Shown in pieces: positions 22,491-34,467 of a stretch of DNA of 64,000 bases. The position numbers and the translations under genes are program-made. Below the pieces are notes generated by a model. That model saw only the letters and a program-made list of their open reading frames with translations, ran no database searches and was not told the origin of the DNA. Numbering within the stretch: the first letter of the stretch is position 1; the number at the start of each line of letters is the position of its first letter. Source of the DNA: Ehretia macrophylla (Eukaryota > Streptophyta > Magnoliopsida > Boraginales > Ehretiaceae); contig CM075772.1 of the NCBI GenBank assembly GCA_037974665.1, positions 38,351,052-38,415,051 of the forward strand. Reading direction: 5' to 3'.

Positions 22491-23971
22491 TGTAGGGAAT
22501 CGTGCATGGTATTTTAAATATTTTATAATTAAATAAAACACAGCGGAAACAATTAATAATACTCATGCATCCGTTCATGGCTAATTACGCAGATTATAAC
22601 ATGCATAAATAATCAACTATTAATTACGCATAATAAGATTTTAGGATTACATTTCCATGATGACGAATCTGTTATAGAAATTGATCGAATTCAGAGCTCC
22701 CCAATTGTGAAGCTTCCGAAAGTATCCACACGAGATCCGAGCCATCAATCAGCAAAACCCCCACTATGAGTTTTAGAGAAAAATATATTTGCTATGAAAG
22801 ATAGAATTTGTGCTAGCTTTTCTGTCTGTCATAGTGTCCTATTTATAGGAAACACTAGACCTACTAGGGCTAGCTTTTGGGTCAGTCCTAATTACTGGAC
22901 TTGGACTGATTAAATGATTGGACTAATATTTCAATCTAATCAGTCTTAAGTCCAATTAAATATTAGACCCTTCTAACATTTAATTTATTTTCCTCGCTGA
23001 TTAATTCTGAATCTATTTTGTGTGTGACCTCTCGGGTTCATAATTAATTGGCAGCGAAATTATATTAATCCAATTAATATTTAATTAGAACTCTTATAAT
23101 TTATTTCTCCCAAGTCGTGAGTGATACCTAGCAGTATATCATGACTACTCAACTAATAATGAAGTGAAATTCTACGAACCCTTTAGTAACAATTATGCAA
23201 TCAATTCTTTCTGTTTAAATTATCCCGATTGAGGCTGAGTCATGGATAGGGTCGTCAAATTCTATTACTCAATCATATGCCCAAAACTATTTAATCAGTA
23301 ACTTATGAATAATACGTGAAACGACTTCCACTATTTTACCGTGGCCAAGGATTTCTAGTTACTCGATTAATAGATCGCATATGATCCCTAATTGACAGAT
23401 TCCATATCTACACGCACCTATCTTCATGTCAGAATAGATCGTAACCACTGAGTACATTATCCAATCCTTGATGAGGACTAACTTTATTGCACCAGCAAAT
23501 CATGTTATCCCTAACACAAGATAACCGTGGTGTCTCAGGTCTAAGGACTTAATTGCACCATTATACTATACAACGAATTATTGACCATTCTATGTAATTC
23601 ATTGAATTAGCAGTCATGTTCAGTTACTTGTTCTCAACAAACACTTATACATCTACCCTTACAATGTGAGACTAATCGCCTAAATCAATATCTCATATTA
23701 TTTGGATGGTAGACTATAATCCGATCTTTTCAGATAAATTAACGCCCAATTAATCTATCATACAATCGGGGACTATTTTAGAATATATTTATGAATATAG
23801 ATTCTGTCACTCATATCCTTACTCTTAAGGATAAAATATATAAATATTATTTCTAAGAACTCTTATTTAAAAAATTAATCGCATTAATTATATTTAAATA
23901 AACTGCCCACATTAAATAAATAATATAATTATTATGTCCTAAAATTGGCATTTAGGGCATATAATCCAACA
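22491..23971 (-). repeat. 5' LTR of the decayed copia
   Basis: 1481 bp partner of 15267-16745. It ends in TCCAACA on the plus strand before the TSD CAATT. Confidence 0.93.
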
Positions 23972-24049
23972 CAATTAAGTTGTCAGAACATAGGTTAATG
24001 AATAATATTTGTTATACTCATTTGATTAATATAAAATAACTTTTGGCAG

Positions 24050-24600
24050 GAGTTCAACATCAAAATTTGTGATTTTGGATCAGCAATGAAAGGGGGGGAA
24101 AATATCCCAACAGTAAACAAGGGCTATGCAGCCAGCAATAGAGGGTTGCTATGAAGGGTAAAAAAACATTTTATTTAAATACAACATAATCGCAAACTAT
24201 ACAATAAAGTTAATTATACATGACTGATTCTCACAATGATTAAATAACAGAAAATGGAAGTTCAGCCTCAGATGTTTATAGTTTTGGAGTGATCATCCTC
24301 GAGCTTTTAACAAGAGCTGAAGATGTCGGGACAATCCCAAAATGCAGAGGAAGAAGGAATTTGATCCAACAAGTACAAGCATATGCGAAAGACAGAAACG
24401 CAGAGGACATTCATATATCAGCAAAAGCACAAGTGGATAGCCAAAGCAGAGATTTTGTCAGACACCATGCATTGACAGATTCTGGATGCACTGATGCCGC
24501 AGCCACGAAATTGACGAAGCTAAGGATCAGATGCACGGAAGAAAGATCTGAGATGCGTCAGACAATACATGAAGTCATATCCATTTTGGAACAACTCTGA
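24050..24600 (+). pseudogene. Kinase pseudogene A, 3' exons
   Basis: After a TTGGCAG acceptor, 24050-24157 encodes EFNIKICDFGSAMKGG, with the Mg-binding DFG intact, and continues to GYAASNRGLL. It then meets an in-frame TGA at 24152-24154, just before a GT donor. The last exon, 24251-24600, follows AACAG and gives the kinase subdomain IX signature ASDVYSFGVIILELLTR. It ends in the C-lobe with RCTEERSEMRQTIHEVISILEQL and TGA. The phase of this exon does not match the phase left by the exon before it. With the missing alpha-E segment and the 8.7 kb insertion, a full kinase cannot be made. This is the same gene as 14502-15245. Confidence 0.82.
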
Positions 24601-24621
24601 TTAACTCTTACAGAGTTGTTC

Positions 24622-24627
24622 AATAAA
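24622..24627 (+). terminator. Polyadenylation signal of kinase A
   Basis: AATAAA, 21 nt after the stop codon. Confidence 0.5.
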
Positions 24628-24871
24628 AGTTTAAAATAATTCTGGTCAAAATGGAGACTTCTCATTGTTTATTTTTTTGTTGTGCTAATGGAATCAATTT
24701 GCATCGAAATTCCGTACTATTTTTCAATTGAGGTTTTCCTTTTATTTTGTCAAAAAAATATTTAATTGATCATAACCAAACGAACACTTAACCAATTCCC
24801 AAGCACGGATGGTCATCAGCCAAAAGAAATATAAAGATAATCTAAACATTCGCCAAGAAGTCTACCACACG

Positions 24872-25104
24872 GTTTTTTTTTTTTTTTTTTTTTGTCAAAA
24901 GCACTTTCTATTACAACAATAAAATACAATCCCAGTAAGATGAAAGTCCAAGTTTATAAATTTATACAAGCAAAGAGGAATACTTACTACAAATCCAATC
25001 TATAGGCAAAATTTTCTTAAGTTTCTTCTTTGCAACCCAATCACACAATTCATTGGGCAACGAATTAACACTAATTTACCATGAGAAATGGCAGCCAAAA
25101 GAGC

Positions 25105-25105
<1 letters not shown>
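24872..25105 (-). pseudogene. LINE 3' end (RNase H tail, 3' UTR, A-tail)
   Basis: Minus strand: NSLPNELCDWVAKKKL, the RNase H C-terminal segment, runs to a stop at 24962-24964. About 70 nt of 3' UTR and a 21-nt poly-A tail follow (T run 24873-24893 on the plus strand). It is 5'-truncated at about 25105, where an (AT)15 repeat (25107-25136) begins. Confidence 0.7.

Positions 25106-25106
<1 letters not shown>

Positions 25107-25136
<30 letters not shown>
25107..25136. repeat. (AT)n microsatellite
   Basis: Thirty bases of alternating AT at the 5' truncation point of the LINE tail. Confidence 0.95.
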
Positions 25137-25138
<2 letters not shown>

Positions 25139-25890
25139 AAACATTTATCACTGTTGATAAACGACTTTGATTTAGTTGTTTACACATAAAAAATAAGAAA
25201 GAGAAAAAGGTACTTGGGAAAATGTTCTTAAAAATGCTTAAAATTTAGAATGGCTTATTGAGAGCCTAGAATTTGAAGCTATGGTAGAATTTTTATATTA
25301 GAGTACCAAACCATCAAGTTTTTCTGTAATGCTAATTTTTTCATAAGCAAATATTATAAATCCATGGCATCATAATTATTGCAATTGACTAGACTATCCA
25401 AAGTAAAATGTTGTTCTTTAAATCTCAAAGTCCTCAAACTAATACTTCGGATCTAATATGACTTAGAGATAACTCTTTCGTACATCGAACATCACGTCTT
25501 CTTATATGGGGTGAAGTGTGGGTCCTACACCCTCAACTCGTCTAGAATGTATCGAAAAGTTCTCCATTACCAAGGTCAATTTTAGTCGTCATAGTCTTCA
25601 AACTTATTCAGTAGAGAAAATTTTACCGCATAACTTCGACGGGCACCAAGCTTACAGAACATATTGGTCTTGCAAACAAGCCAAGAAAAATGGACACACA
25701 AAAATAAAATAAACAAGAAAAGAAACATAGCTGAGGAAAAAATAAACAATTAATGAAAATATCATAGAAATTAATAAGGGGAAAAGATCCATATCAAATA
25801 TTTTCTTAATTGTGATTAAATGCTACAGATTCAAAGGAATGATTGAAAATCTACGAATCTCAATAACTTAAAAGCAGCAGATCAAAGGAT
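25137..25890. other. Non-coding spacer
   Basis: Short open frames only, without recognisable domains. Nothing else is supportable. Confidence 0.55.
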
Positions 25891-25892
25891 AG

Positions 25893-26019
25893 TAGTAATG
25901 TTACCTCTCAACATCCGTTTACCAAAGCCGTGAGATAGAGGACTGAGACAGAAAGTGTGAAAGAGGGCAGAAAATAGTAATATTACCTTTCGACGACACT
26001 CGTTTACCGAAGCCATGAG
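25893..26019 (+). repeat. Diverged tandem duplication, ~83 bp period
   Basis: TTACCTCTCAACATCCGTTT (25901) followed by ACCAAAGCCGTGAG recurs as TTACCTTTCGACGACACTCG (25983) followed by ACCGAAGCCATGAG. Confidence 0.6.
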
Positions 26020-26351
26020 TAGCATAGGCGTGGTTGCAGAGCATACCAACATCGACATAGGTTGTAGTAGCTACATAGCAGCATCCGCGTGGTAGTCCAT
26101 CACCTCCAATTACCCTGTTTGGGTTGTATCAGAAGAAACATAAAGAAAAGCATTAAGGAAATTGCAGAGCAGAGCATGGCACGACACGTTGTTATCGCCG
26201 TGGTTATTAAGAATACAACCAGAAAGAAATTGCAGAACAGCGACCTCGGCATGGTTGGCGTGGTTATCTTTTTAACTTATTTTGGATGATAGATATTGTT
26301 CCAGTAGAGACAAAAAGAGAAAAATCCTAGTACGAACAAGAACAAACTAAG

Positions 26352-26859
26352 CAGGGACGGAACGGGGGGAGGGGGGAGGGGGGCGGGGGTGCCCCAACCT
26401 CTAAAAAAAATAAATATTTAATGTATTTTTTTTTTTGAAAAATAGATTTAACTCCTCCAATAAATATTATAAAAGTTGTTAAGATTTATAACATATGGTG
26501 TAGCTTAGTAGTTTGTCATGAGTGTATTTATATGGACTACGCGAGTTCGATTCCCAATGGCTGCTAGATGCGCCTTATTTTTTTCCTTCGCCTACATGCG
26601 TAAGTTGGTAAAAGAAATGCACTTTATTTAAGAAAAAGAAAAGAGAGAAGGCTAGGGAAGTGTCATCCTATGCCAATTGCCTTGCTAGGAAACGGAGCTT
26701 AAAACTGTACAAACTACAAAATATCTCGAAGTAGTACTAATTACAAAATACTTTACAAAAAATATTATACATTATTTTATACTAACAAAAATAATGTACA
26801 AAAAGAATGATAAAAAAAATTTTGATCCTCCCAACATTGATTTTCTGGCTCCGTCCCTG
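26352..26859. mobile_element. hAT-type MITE, 508 bp, 8-bp TSD
   Basis: Starts CAGGGACGGAAC and ends GCTCCGTCCCTG, the CAGGG-type hAT terminus. The perfect 8-bp duplication AAACTAAG lies at 26344-26351 and 26860-26867. It has no transposase. A guanine block at 26364-26389 (runs of 6, 6, 6 and 5 G separated by single bases) is a strong G-quadruplex candidate. A tRNA-like segment lies within it. Confidence 0.9.
26497..26640 (+). mobile_element. SINE-like tRNA-derived segment inside the hAT MITE
   Basis: GTGTAGCTTAGTAGTTTG resembles an A box, and GCGAGTTCGATTCCC near 26540 is a good B box. No clear A tail or target duplication, so it may be a SINE copy or an ancestral part of the MITE. Confidence 0.45.
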
Positions 26860-27110
26860 AAACTAAGAAACCTCGACAGCTCGACTACAGTTGAAAGTAC
26901 CAACAGCTAGAGACTTTAATTTTATAGCATTTATAGTCCACCGGTACTCATTTCTCCTACATTAGCCCACATAGAGTCCAACACTGTTAAAAAATAAAGA
27001 TAAAATTCAAAGAAGCTCAACTTCCTCATTTATGACCCATCAATTGCATATTTATATACTTAATCTAAAACATAGGAAATCGTTAATTAGTTTAAAAAGA
27101 TGTCAGTTTC

Positions 27111-29608
27111 TGTGACGTCCGAGATTTAGCCATGCATTCAATTACTGTTGCATCCTTTATTTGCGCACCTCTTTCTATGCCTTATTAATTGTCTTCTTAA
27201 ATTACTATTAACTCCGTTTTTAAACTGCATTCTATTAGTTAATTAGTATTTTTATTAAATCATATTAATTGTTAAAGTAGTGGGAAAAATGTGCAATTGA
27301 GCTAGAGGCGATAGGAGAGCTCGTTTAGAAAATAATTTTTGTAGTTGAATGAATAGTGTTACGTAACATAACTTAGGGAATGAATTAGCTAGCATTCATT
27401 TTACTATCTAGGCTCGTTTTAAGCTAATTAAGCGCATTTAGTGAACCATTTAAGCAAGCAACTTAGTCCCATTTAATATATAACTCACACAACACATACA
27501 TTAGCTCATAACTTAGCAAAAAAAAAAAAAAAGAGCATGCTGAAAATACTGTAGCAAATCCGAGAATTGCATTGGAGAAGAAATAGAGTTTTTTTGCTCA
27601 ACAAATCCTCATTCCAAGCCAATCCAAGCTAGGTGCAAGTGGTTTATGGTGTCTACTAGCCTCCTAGGAGCTCCTACGCGCATTGGTGAGGGATTTCACG
27701 GCTTATTTTCGCATTTTAAAATAGTTGCTATTTTCTTGATTTGTTGAAAATGTGTTCAAATGCTATTATATTAATTATCTATGCTATTATACCTTATACA
27801 TGAGTGCTAGAGAACATATTTGAGCCATCGTTTCGCAATTTAAACGGTTAGAATCGTTAGTTTGATTTTTAGGATGAATAGTGACGTTTTTCTAGGGTTT
27901 TGCGTAATTGCTCGAATTAGCTTGATTAAAGGCTTCTAATAGATGCCTTAGGTGCTAGTGAAGGTAATCTAATAGCCCCGTGCACTTGCATTGTCCTTAA
28001 ATCGCTAAAAATGTAAAATAGTCGACTTTAATTTGGGGCTTTCGGGGTTAATGCGAATCCGGGTGAATTCGGGCTTCAATTCTAGTATCCTTAGGCTACC
28101 TAGGTGCTATAGAAGCCTTGATATCCTTTGTTTGAAGCCCGGACATTGTATGTGTAGTTTAAAGCCATAAGAGGGAATTTGGGGCTTTCGGGGTAATCGC
28201 AGCCATTTGAATGAGTTAGAGGGTTGAGAGGGTACCTTGAGGGTTAGTTAGAAGGTTGGGAGAGTTTCCTTTGAAAATGGAATCATTAACCTTGGTTTGG
28301 AAGAGAAATAGTTTGAAAAACAAAGGGGTTTAGGTGCAATTTCGGTTGACTCACACTTCTAAACCCATGGCATAACTCCTTAAGTGTTTATATGTGGTTT
28401 CAAGTCAATTTGGAGCTTTTGGTATGATTCTATGCTTATTTTGTATATGTTCCTTTGTAAACTGCTTATTAGCTTCTATAATTGTTTCTATGCTAATTGC
28501 CTCGAGGTCAACCTACTTTGTTGATCCTCATATGTGTTAATGCTTATATTATTGCTATTAACTTGCCATCGTTAAGTGCATTGCATCGTGGTTGCGCAAC
28601 CATAGTGTCAGGGGCGGATGTGTTGAATATCGGCTGGGCGGCAGAGGGCTTGCCGGTGGATATTCAAACTCCGTACCCTAGTCCCTCATTCGCCTGGTCC
28701 GGAGATTGCCAGGGGATGTTGGGTCGTAGGATTATCGGGGTACATCCGGAGTACACCCACTGGAGTGTTTGGGGTTATGCCGGCTTATCGTGATCGTGCT
28801 CGTGGTTCGTGGATCGTGAATGAAGACCAGTGAAGATTGGTGTATAGGGGATTGTGTGAAATGTATCCTTTTAAATGTGTGGTTACTTATGTTATCATTG
28901 CTTCTTAAATTGTCTAAGTGATATTGTTGTATAACTGTATTATCTGTTGCATTGCACGCCCCGGGACTATATCCCTCACTGGGCAACAGTGGTTGCTCAT
29001 ACCTCGCTAACATGTTTCAGGTGGCACAGTTGGTGGAGTTGCCTTAGCTGCTGTGTGATATTTGTCTGAGGTGGATGTGCTTTCTGGTTGCTATGTGAAG
29101 AATTTGTTGTCCTATGTATAATCTATTTTGGGGCCTTAAAGCTCATGTATGTATTTGAGTAATATGTAAGCTGGAAGTCTGATAATGTAGTAGCAGTGGT
29201 AATTCTATGGCTTGTAATAACTTATATTTCTATTTCTAGTTGCTTTGCATGCTTGGGAGTGAATGGCTTAGTGTAGAATGTTTTATCTCTAAGTATGTTT
29301 TAATGTTATCCTAGAATGGCATGGTTATTAGACTATATTATAAACAAGTTACTTGCATGCTTGTGTGGTTTTGGAACTGTTGTTTGCTTCAAGGCTCGGA
29401 TGGCCGTGAATCTTTAAATATTTAGCCATGAAAAGTTTGTTTACCTTGTAGTTACCTTATTTGAGAATTTACAGGTTTTCAGAATGTCCATAGTACAGGG
29501 GAAACTCTGTCCGTTTTTCCCCTAAAATTTTGTGATCGGGTTTGGTATTGGGTTGAGAATAGCATGGTTATTAGAGCCTCCGGTCTCGTGAGGGATCGGG
29601 GCGTTACA
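27111..29608 (+). mobile_element. Solo LTR, 2.5 kb, Tekay/Del-like
   Basis: Begins TGTGACGTCCGAG and ends GGATCGGGGCGTTACA. The target duplication is GTTTC (27106-27110 and 29610-29614, one extra G before the right copy). It shares long blocks with the LTRs at 59072-62649 and, inverted, 55720-58962, for example GCTCAACAAATCCTCATTCC, CAAGCTAGGTGCAAGTGGTTT and the end GGGTTGAGAATAGCATGGTT. No internal retrotransposon sequence is attached. Confidence 0.85.
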
Positions 29609-29614
29609 GGTTTC

Positions 29615-29996
29615 TATTAATACATATATAAGTTTTACTAATTATGTGAATGACCATCTATTAGTCTGGACTTATACAATTTTTTTTCCTAAATAGCTAA
29701 TAATTTGAGCAATTTTAAAGTGTTGAGAAACGGTTTATTTCAATCACACTAAAATTTTGATATCAAACTATTTTTTTTTAATATAGACAAAGTCATCCTT
29801 ACACATGAATCAATCGATTTAGATTGAATCTTGTATTCCTACTTCGAACAAAGTACAAACAACTTATTTAGTAATTTTACGTTAAAAAAAAACACTTTGT
29901 ATCAAGAAAGCTGCACCAAAAAAAGAGTAATGCTATATACCACTCTACTTTTCACACTTTTATACCACTTCTTAGTTGGCATGTTGACATGGCATG
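29615..29996. other. Spacer; may contain the true left end of the next element
   Basis: GAGTAATGCTATATACCACTC near 29926 looks like a Mutator-type terminus just outside the recognisable arm. It has no counterpart on the right side. Confidence 0.4.
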
Positions 29997-30310
29997 CCAA
30001 GTTGGCAAATTTTTTTTTTCTCTTCCTTGTTTTTTTTTTTTTTAAATTTTTTTCTCTTTCTCTTATTAACGTTTCTTGTCAACGTTTATTTGCTATTGTT
30101 TTCTCTCTCCCTCAGCAACGTTTTCTTCTTACGTACTAACCCTAACCAAAAATCCCCAAATCAATTCAGCCAAAAAAAATTATTTATTCTCTTCTATTGT
30201 TACTGTTACATGGTGTGGTAAAATATGAATGAGATTCTTGATATTGGTACGTTATCTTTATTCTTTATGGTTCATCTACATATTCTTCTGCTAAAATCCT
30301 CTAATGTTAC
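29997..30310 (+). repeat. Left inverted arm of the Mutator-like element
   Basis: Reverse complement of 35319-35634 with a modest number of differences. It includes pyrimidine-rich tracts and AACCCTAACC, which is not telomeric. Confidence 0.85.
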
Positions 30311-30616
30311 AAACTGTCCACTTTGTCGAAGAAAGATTTGACCCGATAGTAAAGACTTTTTGTCACTAAACATAAACATTCTGAGACTCCATACCACACA
30401 AGTAAAACGTGGCTAATCTCTCATGCCAAGCTACTAGTCTAGAGATTGTTGATTGAGGTTATAAGTAATTTTTCTTCTTTTTCTGTTAATATAAGTCTAG
30501 GGTGTTGAGGATAGGTCTTTAATAGCCTCTGTAGATAATCTCTTGTAAAGTATTATTTATCTCGTATAATTGAGGTCTTAATTTTAGTAGCACATTCTTC
30601 AGTTGTCCTTAGGGTA

Positions 30617-30932
30617 TCCTTAGTAGAGTCTCTATTTTAGAGACTCTACTATCGTATAATTATTACGTAATATAGTTCATTTGGTGCAACAAAAATTCAT
30701 AAAGTAGAGATTAAAATCACCAAAAGTGGGCCCGGGTCTCTAAAAAGTACAGAGTCTCTAAAAATGTTAACAAATTTGTTAACATTTTTAGAGACTCTGT
30801 ACTTTTTAGAGACCCGGGCCCACTTTTGGTGATTTTAATCTCTACTTTATGAATTTTTGTTGCACCAAATGAACTATATTACGTAATAATTATACGATAG
30901 TAGAGTCTCTATTTTAGAGACTCTACTAAGGA
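30617..30932. repeat. 316 bp near-perfect palindrome (fold-back MITE)
   Basis: The two 158-base arms meet without a spacer at 30774/30775 (AAA|TTT). By eye the arms differ only at the loop of a smaller terminal hairpin, TAGAGTCTCTA-TTTT-AGAGACTCTA. That hairpin is in the same rather than inverted orientation at both ends, giving three mismatches. Just outside, TGTCCTTAG occurs on both sides, but the left has an extra ~11 bp. No coding. It sits inside the Mutator-like element, downstream of the transposase. Confidence 0.92.
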
Positions 30933-32448
30933 CAGCCTTACTGTGTGAAATATATAATGTATTTTCATTTTTGATGTGTAATCGCAATATTTTGTTCCAT
31001 GATAATTGGTAGGGACATAAGTATATATCGACTATACCTGGATAAATCTATGCTTCCAATGGTTGGATTGGTCATGTAGTTGTTCGTTATACTGTTGGTA
31101 CTGTATTCGATTCTTATGATCACAAATATTGTCAGGTTTTTTACTGCAATGGAGTATTTGTTAAGATAAGTTGTTAGATCATAGAATTTGTAATCTTACA
31201 ATGTATATATAATCGTCTATTGCATGATTGTGTATAGGTTGTTTCAAAAGTAGAACTTTTGTAGAAAACACGTAATCTAAAAAAATCTATGCTTGGTGAT
31301 TGAAATTATTTTTCTCATTCAAACTCCAAAGATTTATGCTTGGTGGTTAAAATATTTTTATTGTATATCAAATTGAGGTACTCTTATATAGTAAATGAGA
31401 AGATAAACAAGAAAAAAGAGAAAAAGGATAAATATGAGTCTTCATTTGAAAATTAAAACATATTGATACTTACAATTGCTTTCCCAAATATTCAACTCCT
31501 ATAACTTACTCAAATATTCAATTTTAATGCACCATTTTGAAGAATACCCGAAAGCCAAAGCATACATCCTAAAATTCAAAAACCAAAGAAATTACTGCAA
31601 AAAACAACACCTACATCTAAAATCTTATCGTGTATGTGGAGGTAAATCTCAATTCAAAATTTCTTATACAATTCCATGGAATTTAGTGGACAAATGGTGG
31701 TTATGTCCATGACAATTGTATCGTTGGAGCTTCTCAAAGTTGATCCTTGGTTATCAGTTGGTGCACTTTCTCCACCATTTGGATTGCAAGTCACAAATCC
31801 TTCACATTGCTAGCATGTAACATTATAGGGGAAAAAAGAAACATGTTAGACAAAGAGAGCAACAAAAGTGAACTTAAGTGAGAAAAAGAGTAAACCTGTA
31901 AGAGCTACATGGAACTAGGACGAATTCGAGAATCATTTATAAATTGCTGATCATGAATAAAACTATGATTAACTCATCATAGATTAGTCAATAAAGAATA
32001 CAAAATGAATGATTAATAGAACTATAACGCTTACTTGAATATTCATTAGTGAGTTGATTGAAGTAATACTTTCCTGTGTTCCAAGAGCATTTGAAAGTAT
32101 ATTTTCTGCATTTACTGACAAAGCTTCCTCATGTTGAACATCTAAAATATTTCTCCTAACCTATAATAATAAATATAAGCAATAGTCAAGTTCTTATTCA
32201 AGTAATTAAGTGAGAAAACAAGAATTTATTTTTCTTCACCTTTTGTCTCTTTCGAGTCGCCATGCTAGATTGGGATTCTTTTTTCTTGTGGTTTCTTTAA
32301 CAAATCTATACAACAGATCAATTGAAACTAATATAAACCATTATAATAATAAAAAGAATTCCATAAGTAAAAAAGTTGATAACATAAAAAGAGAAAATAT
32401 AGATAGAATATTATACACACCTTTTTCTTAGCTGCCTTTGTAAATTTT
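30933..32448. other. 3' non-coding part of the Mutator-like element
   Basis: No domain is recognised in either strand. It may hold the 3' UTR and intron remains of the transposase gene. Confidence 0.45.
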
Positions 32449-34467
32449 TCAACATATGATTCTTTTCTTTTGAAGTACGGGCGTCCTTTTCTTGACACTT
32501 GTAAAGGGCTTAGAACTTGAATGAGAATTTTGAATAGTATTCCTTTTAACCCCGAGATCTACGCATGGAACATCTTTTATATCATCATTGACAAGTTTTT
32601 CTTCCACCTCATTCAAATAAGTCATTGCTTTATTACATTGCCTTTCAGATTTTGCTCCCATTCGTGCAACTCTAATCAAACGTGAGTACAACTTATTATA
32701 TTGTATGATTTCTTCATTGGATTCAAATTCATCATAAAAGATCTTTATATCTGTATGAGGACGCTTTATATCTTTCCGCCAACGAAATAAAATGTATTTA
32801 TCTGGTATCTTATCCACTTTTTGATCCATGAAAATGCATAATGCATGTCTGCAAAGAATCCCTCGGAACTCAAATAGTCGACAAACACATCTCACATCTA
32901 ACTTCTGCATATCAAGCGTGACTTCATAGACAACTTGATCGGTAGATTTTTCACATACATCGAGTCTTTTAAAATTATCTTTAACATCAAATGTCAATAA
33001 AGACTCATCTTTTTTCACAAGTGTAACACCACTACAAAACATAAGGTCTTAATCTCATCTTGAAACATTCTAAATATTCTATTTGTATAAGCTTCCCAAC
33101 CTTGTTTTTCTATCAAAAGATTTGTGATACAAGGAATTCTTGCGTTACATGATCGAAAGTCTTCATCTCTTTCATTCTTTATCTTTCTTAACATAGCCAT
33201 GTCATATTGTTCAACAAACTGCTTAAGAGTGGTTCGACTATGAACATAGTCATCAAAGAAAGAATTCATTCTCTCACTTCTTTGACTACTTGACAATCCT
33301 GCCCAAAAAGTATCCTTTACATAGAGTGGAACCCAACGATCCCGATCTTCATACAAATTTTTTAGCCATTCATTATCCTCCAAATCATATTTCTCAATCA
33401 TTTTTTTCCAGCCCATTTCAAAATCATTAACTCATAAGGAGTCATACACAACCATATGTAAAATTCTCTTAATTCCTTGATAGCTTGTATATCTTCCTAA
33501 CTTTTCTGGAACTTTTTTCATTATATGCCATAAGCACAAACGATGATGAGCATTTGGAAATACTTGTGTAATAGCGTTTTGAATTGCTTTACACTGGTCG
33601 GTAATTATTGCTTTCGGTTCAATTCCTGACATGCATTCTAATCAAACCTTGAATAACCAAACATACGTCTCAGTAGTTTCATTTGAAAGCAATCCACAGT
33701 CCAATAATATCGATTGACCGTGATGATTTACTCCAACAAATGGAGCAAAAGACATATCATATTTATTCGTTAAGTACGTTGTATCAAATGTAATGACATC
33801 ATTGAATGACTCATATGCTGCTCTACACCTTGCATCAGCCCAAAAGACATTCCTCATCAACTTCCATTACGTGAAAAAACTCAGAATTTCTTTTTTGCAT
33901 TCTTCTAAAATAACTAAGTAAAGCTTCAGCGTCTCCTTCACCAAGCCTTAAATGCCTTTGTTTGGTAATGTAATTTCTACAATCTTTTTATCCAAAGTGA
34001 ATATTTTCAAAACCCCCTACTTCAATAGCTAAAGAGTTGTAGGTCTTACTAACTTTAATGCCTACTCTATCATTCAATCAAGGAGTCGTTTAGTTGGTGT
34101 ATCAAGCTTTTTGTTACTTCGATGCATGTATGCATCAAATGGAGTAACATTATGGTTATGTTGCAATTCAACCAGCGCCAAACAATATAAACCATCATTC
34201 GTCAACCTTGCCCCGATCCTAGCCATACAATTAGTTTTAGTTGATGGTTTTTTTCTGAAAATCATTTGGAGCACTATGCCTAGGCTTACCTGATTTGGAG
34301 CATGCAAGGGTGAAAGATTTCATTTGTCCATCATCTCCAAGATTTGTCCTCACTTTAATCGTACCAAATCTGATATTTTTTGTGTATTGATTATAAAAAG
34401 CAGAGATATCTTGATAACTCTCAAACAACATTCCTATTTTTGGGACTTCCATATTACCTCCATTCAA
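32449..34467 (-). pseudogene. FAR1-related MULE transposase, broken
   Basis: Order on the minus strand: a FAR1 DNA-binding domain (34467-34237, PKIGMLFESYQDISAFYNQY), a linker with LQHNHNVTP, and the MULE DDE core. The core has [14 protein letters not shown] near 33790, TDQCKAIQNAI near 33590 and SERMNSFFDDYVHSRTTL near 33270. A SWIM zinc finger follows, CVCRLFEFRGILCRHAL (CxC...CxH), near 32880. Lesions: a frameshift in 34237-34307, further shifts around 33850-34070, in-frame TGA at 33642-33644 and 33432-33434, and a one-base loss near 33040. Host FAR1/FHY3 regulators share this architecture, but the flanking inverted arms indicate a transposon gene. It is not functional as it stands. Confidence 0.88.

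Larger units (their letters stand above)
15267..23971 (-). mobile_element. Decayed Ty1/copia retrotransposon, 8.7 kb, in an intron of kinase A
   Basis: Two ~1.48 kb LTRs (15267-16745 and 22491-23971) flank 5.7 kb of internal sequence. Perfect 5-bp target duplications CAATT lie at 15262-15266 and 23972-23976. On the minus strand the LTR starts TGTTGGATTGTATGCC and ends CTACA. The primer-binding site TGGTATCAGAGCC (complement of initiator tRNA-Met) lies at 22477-22489, one base from the 5' LTR. A purine tract (GCAAGTGGGGGAT, 16746-16758) precedes the 3' LTR. Coding sequence is ruined by stops; only reverse-transcriptase traces remain. LTRs differ by roughly 7% in the first 250 bp by eye, mostly transitions, so the copy is old. 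Confidence 0.9.

Noticed and set aside
15267-23971. Two independent insertions instead of one copia
   Set aside because: Matching LTRs in the same orientation, perfect outer CAATT duplication, and correctly placed PBS and purine tract show a single element.
29831-30221. Phe/Leu-rich small open frames
   Set aside because: Pyrimidine-rich arm of the Mutator-like element; the mirror frame occurs in the opposite arm at 35491-35844.
32449-34467. Host FAR1/FHY3 transcription factor gene
   Set aside because: Domain order fits, but several stops and frameshifts and the surrounding ~315 bp inverted arms favour a dead MULE transposase.
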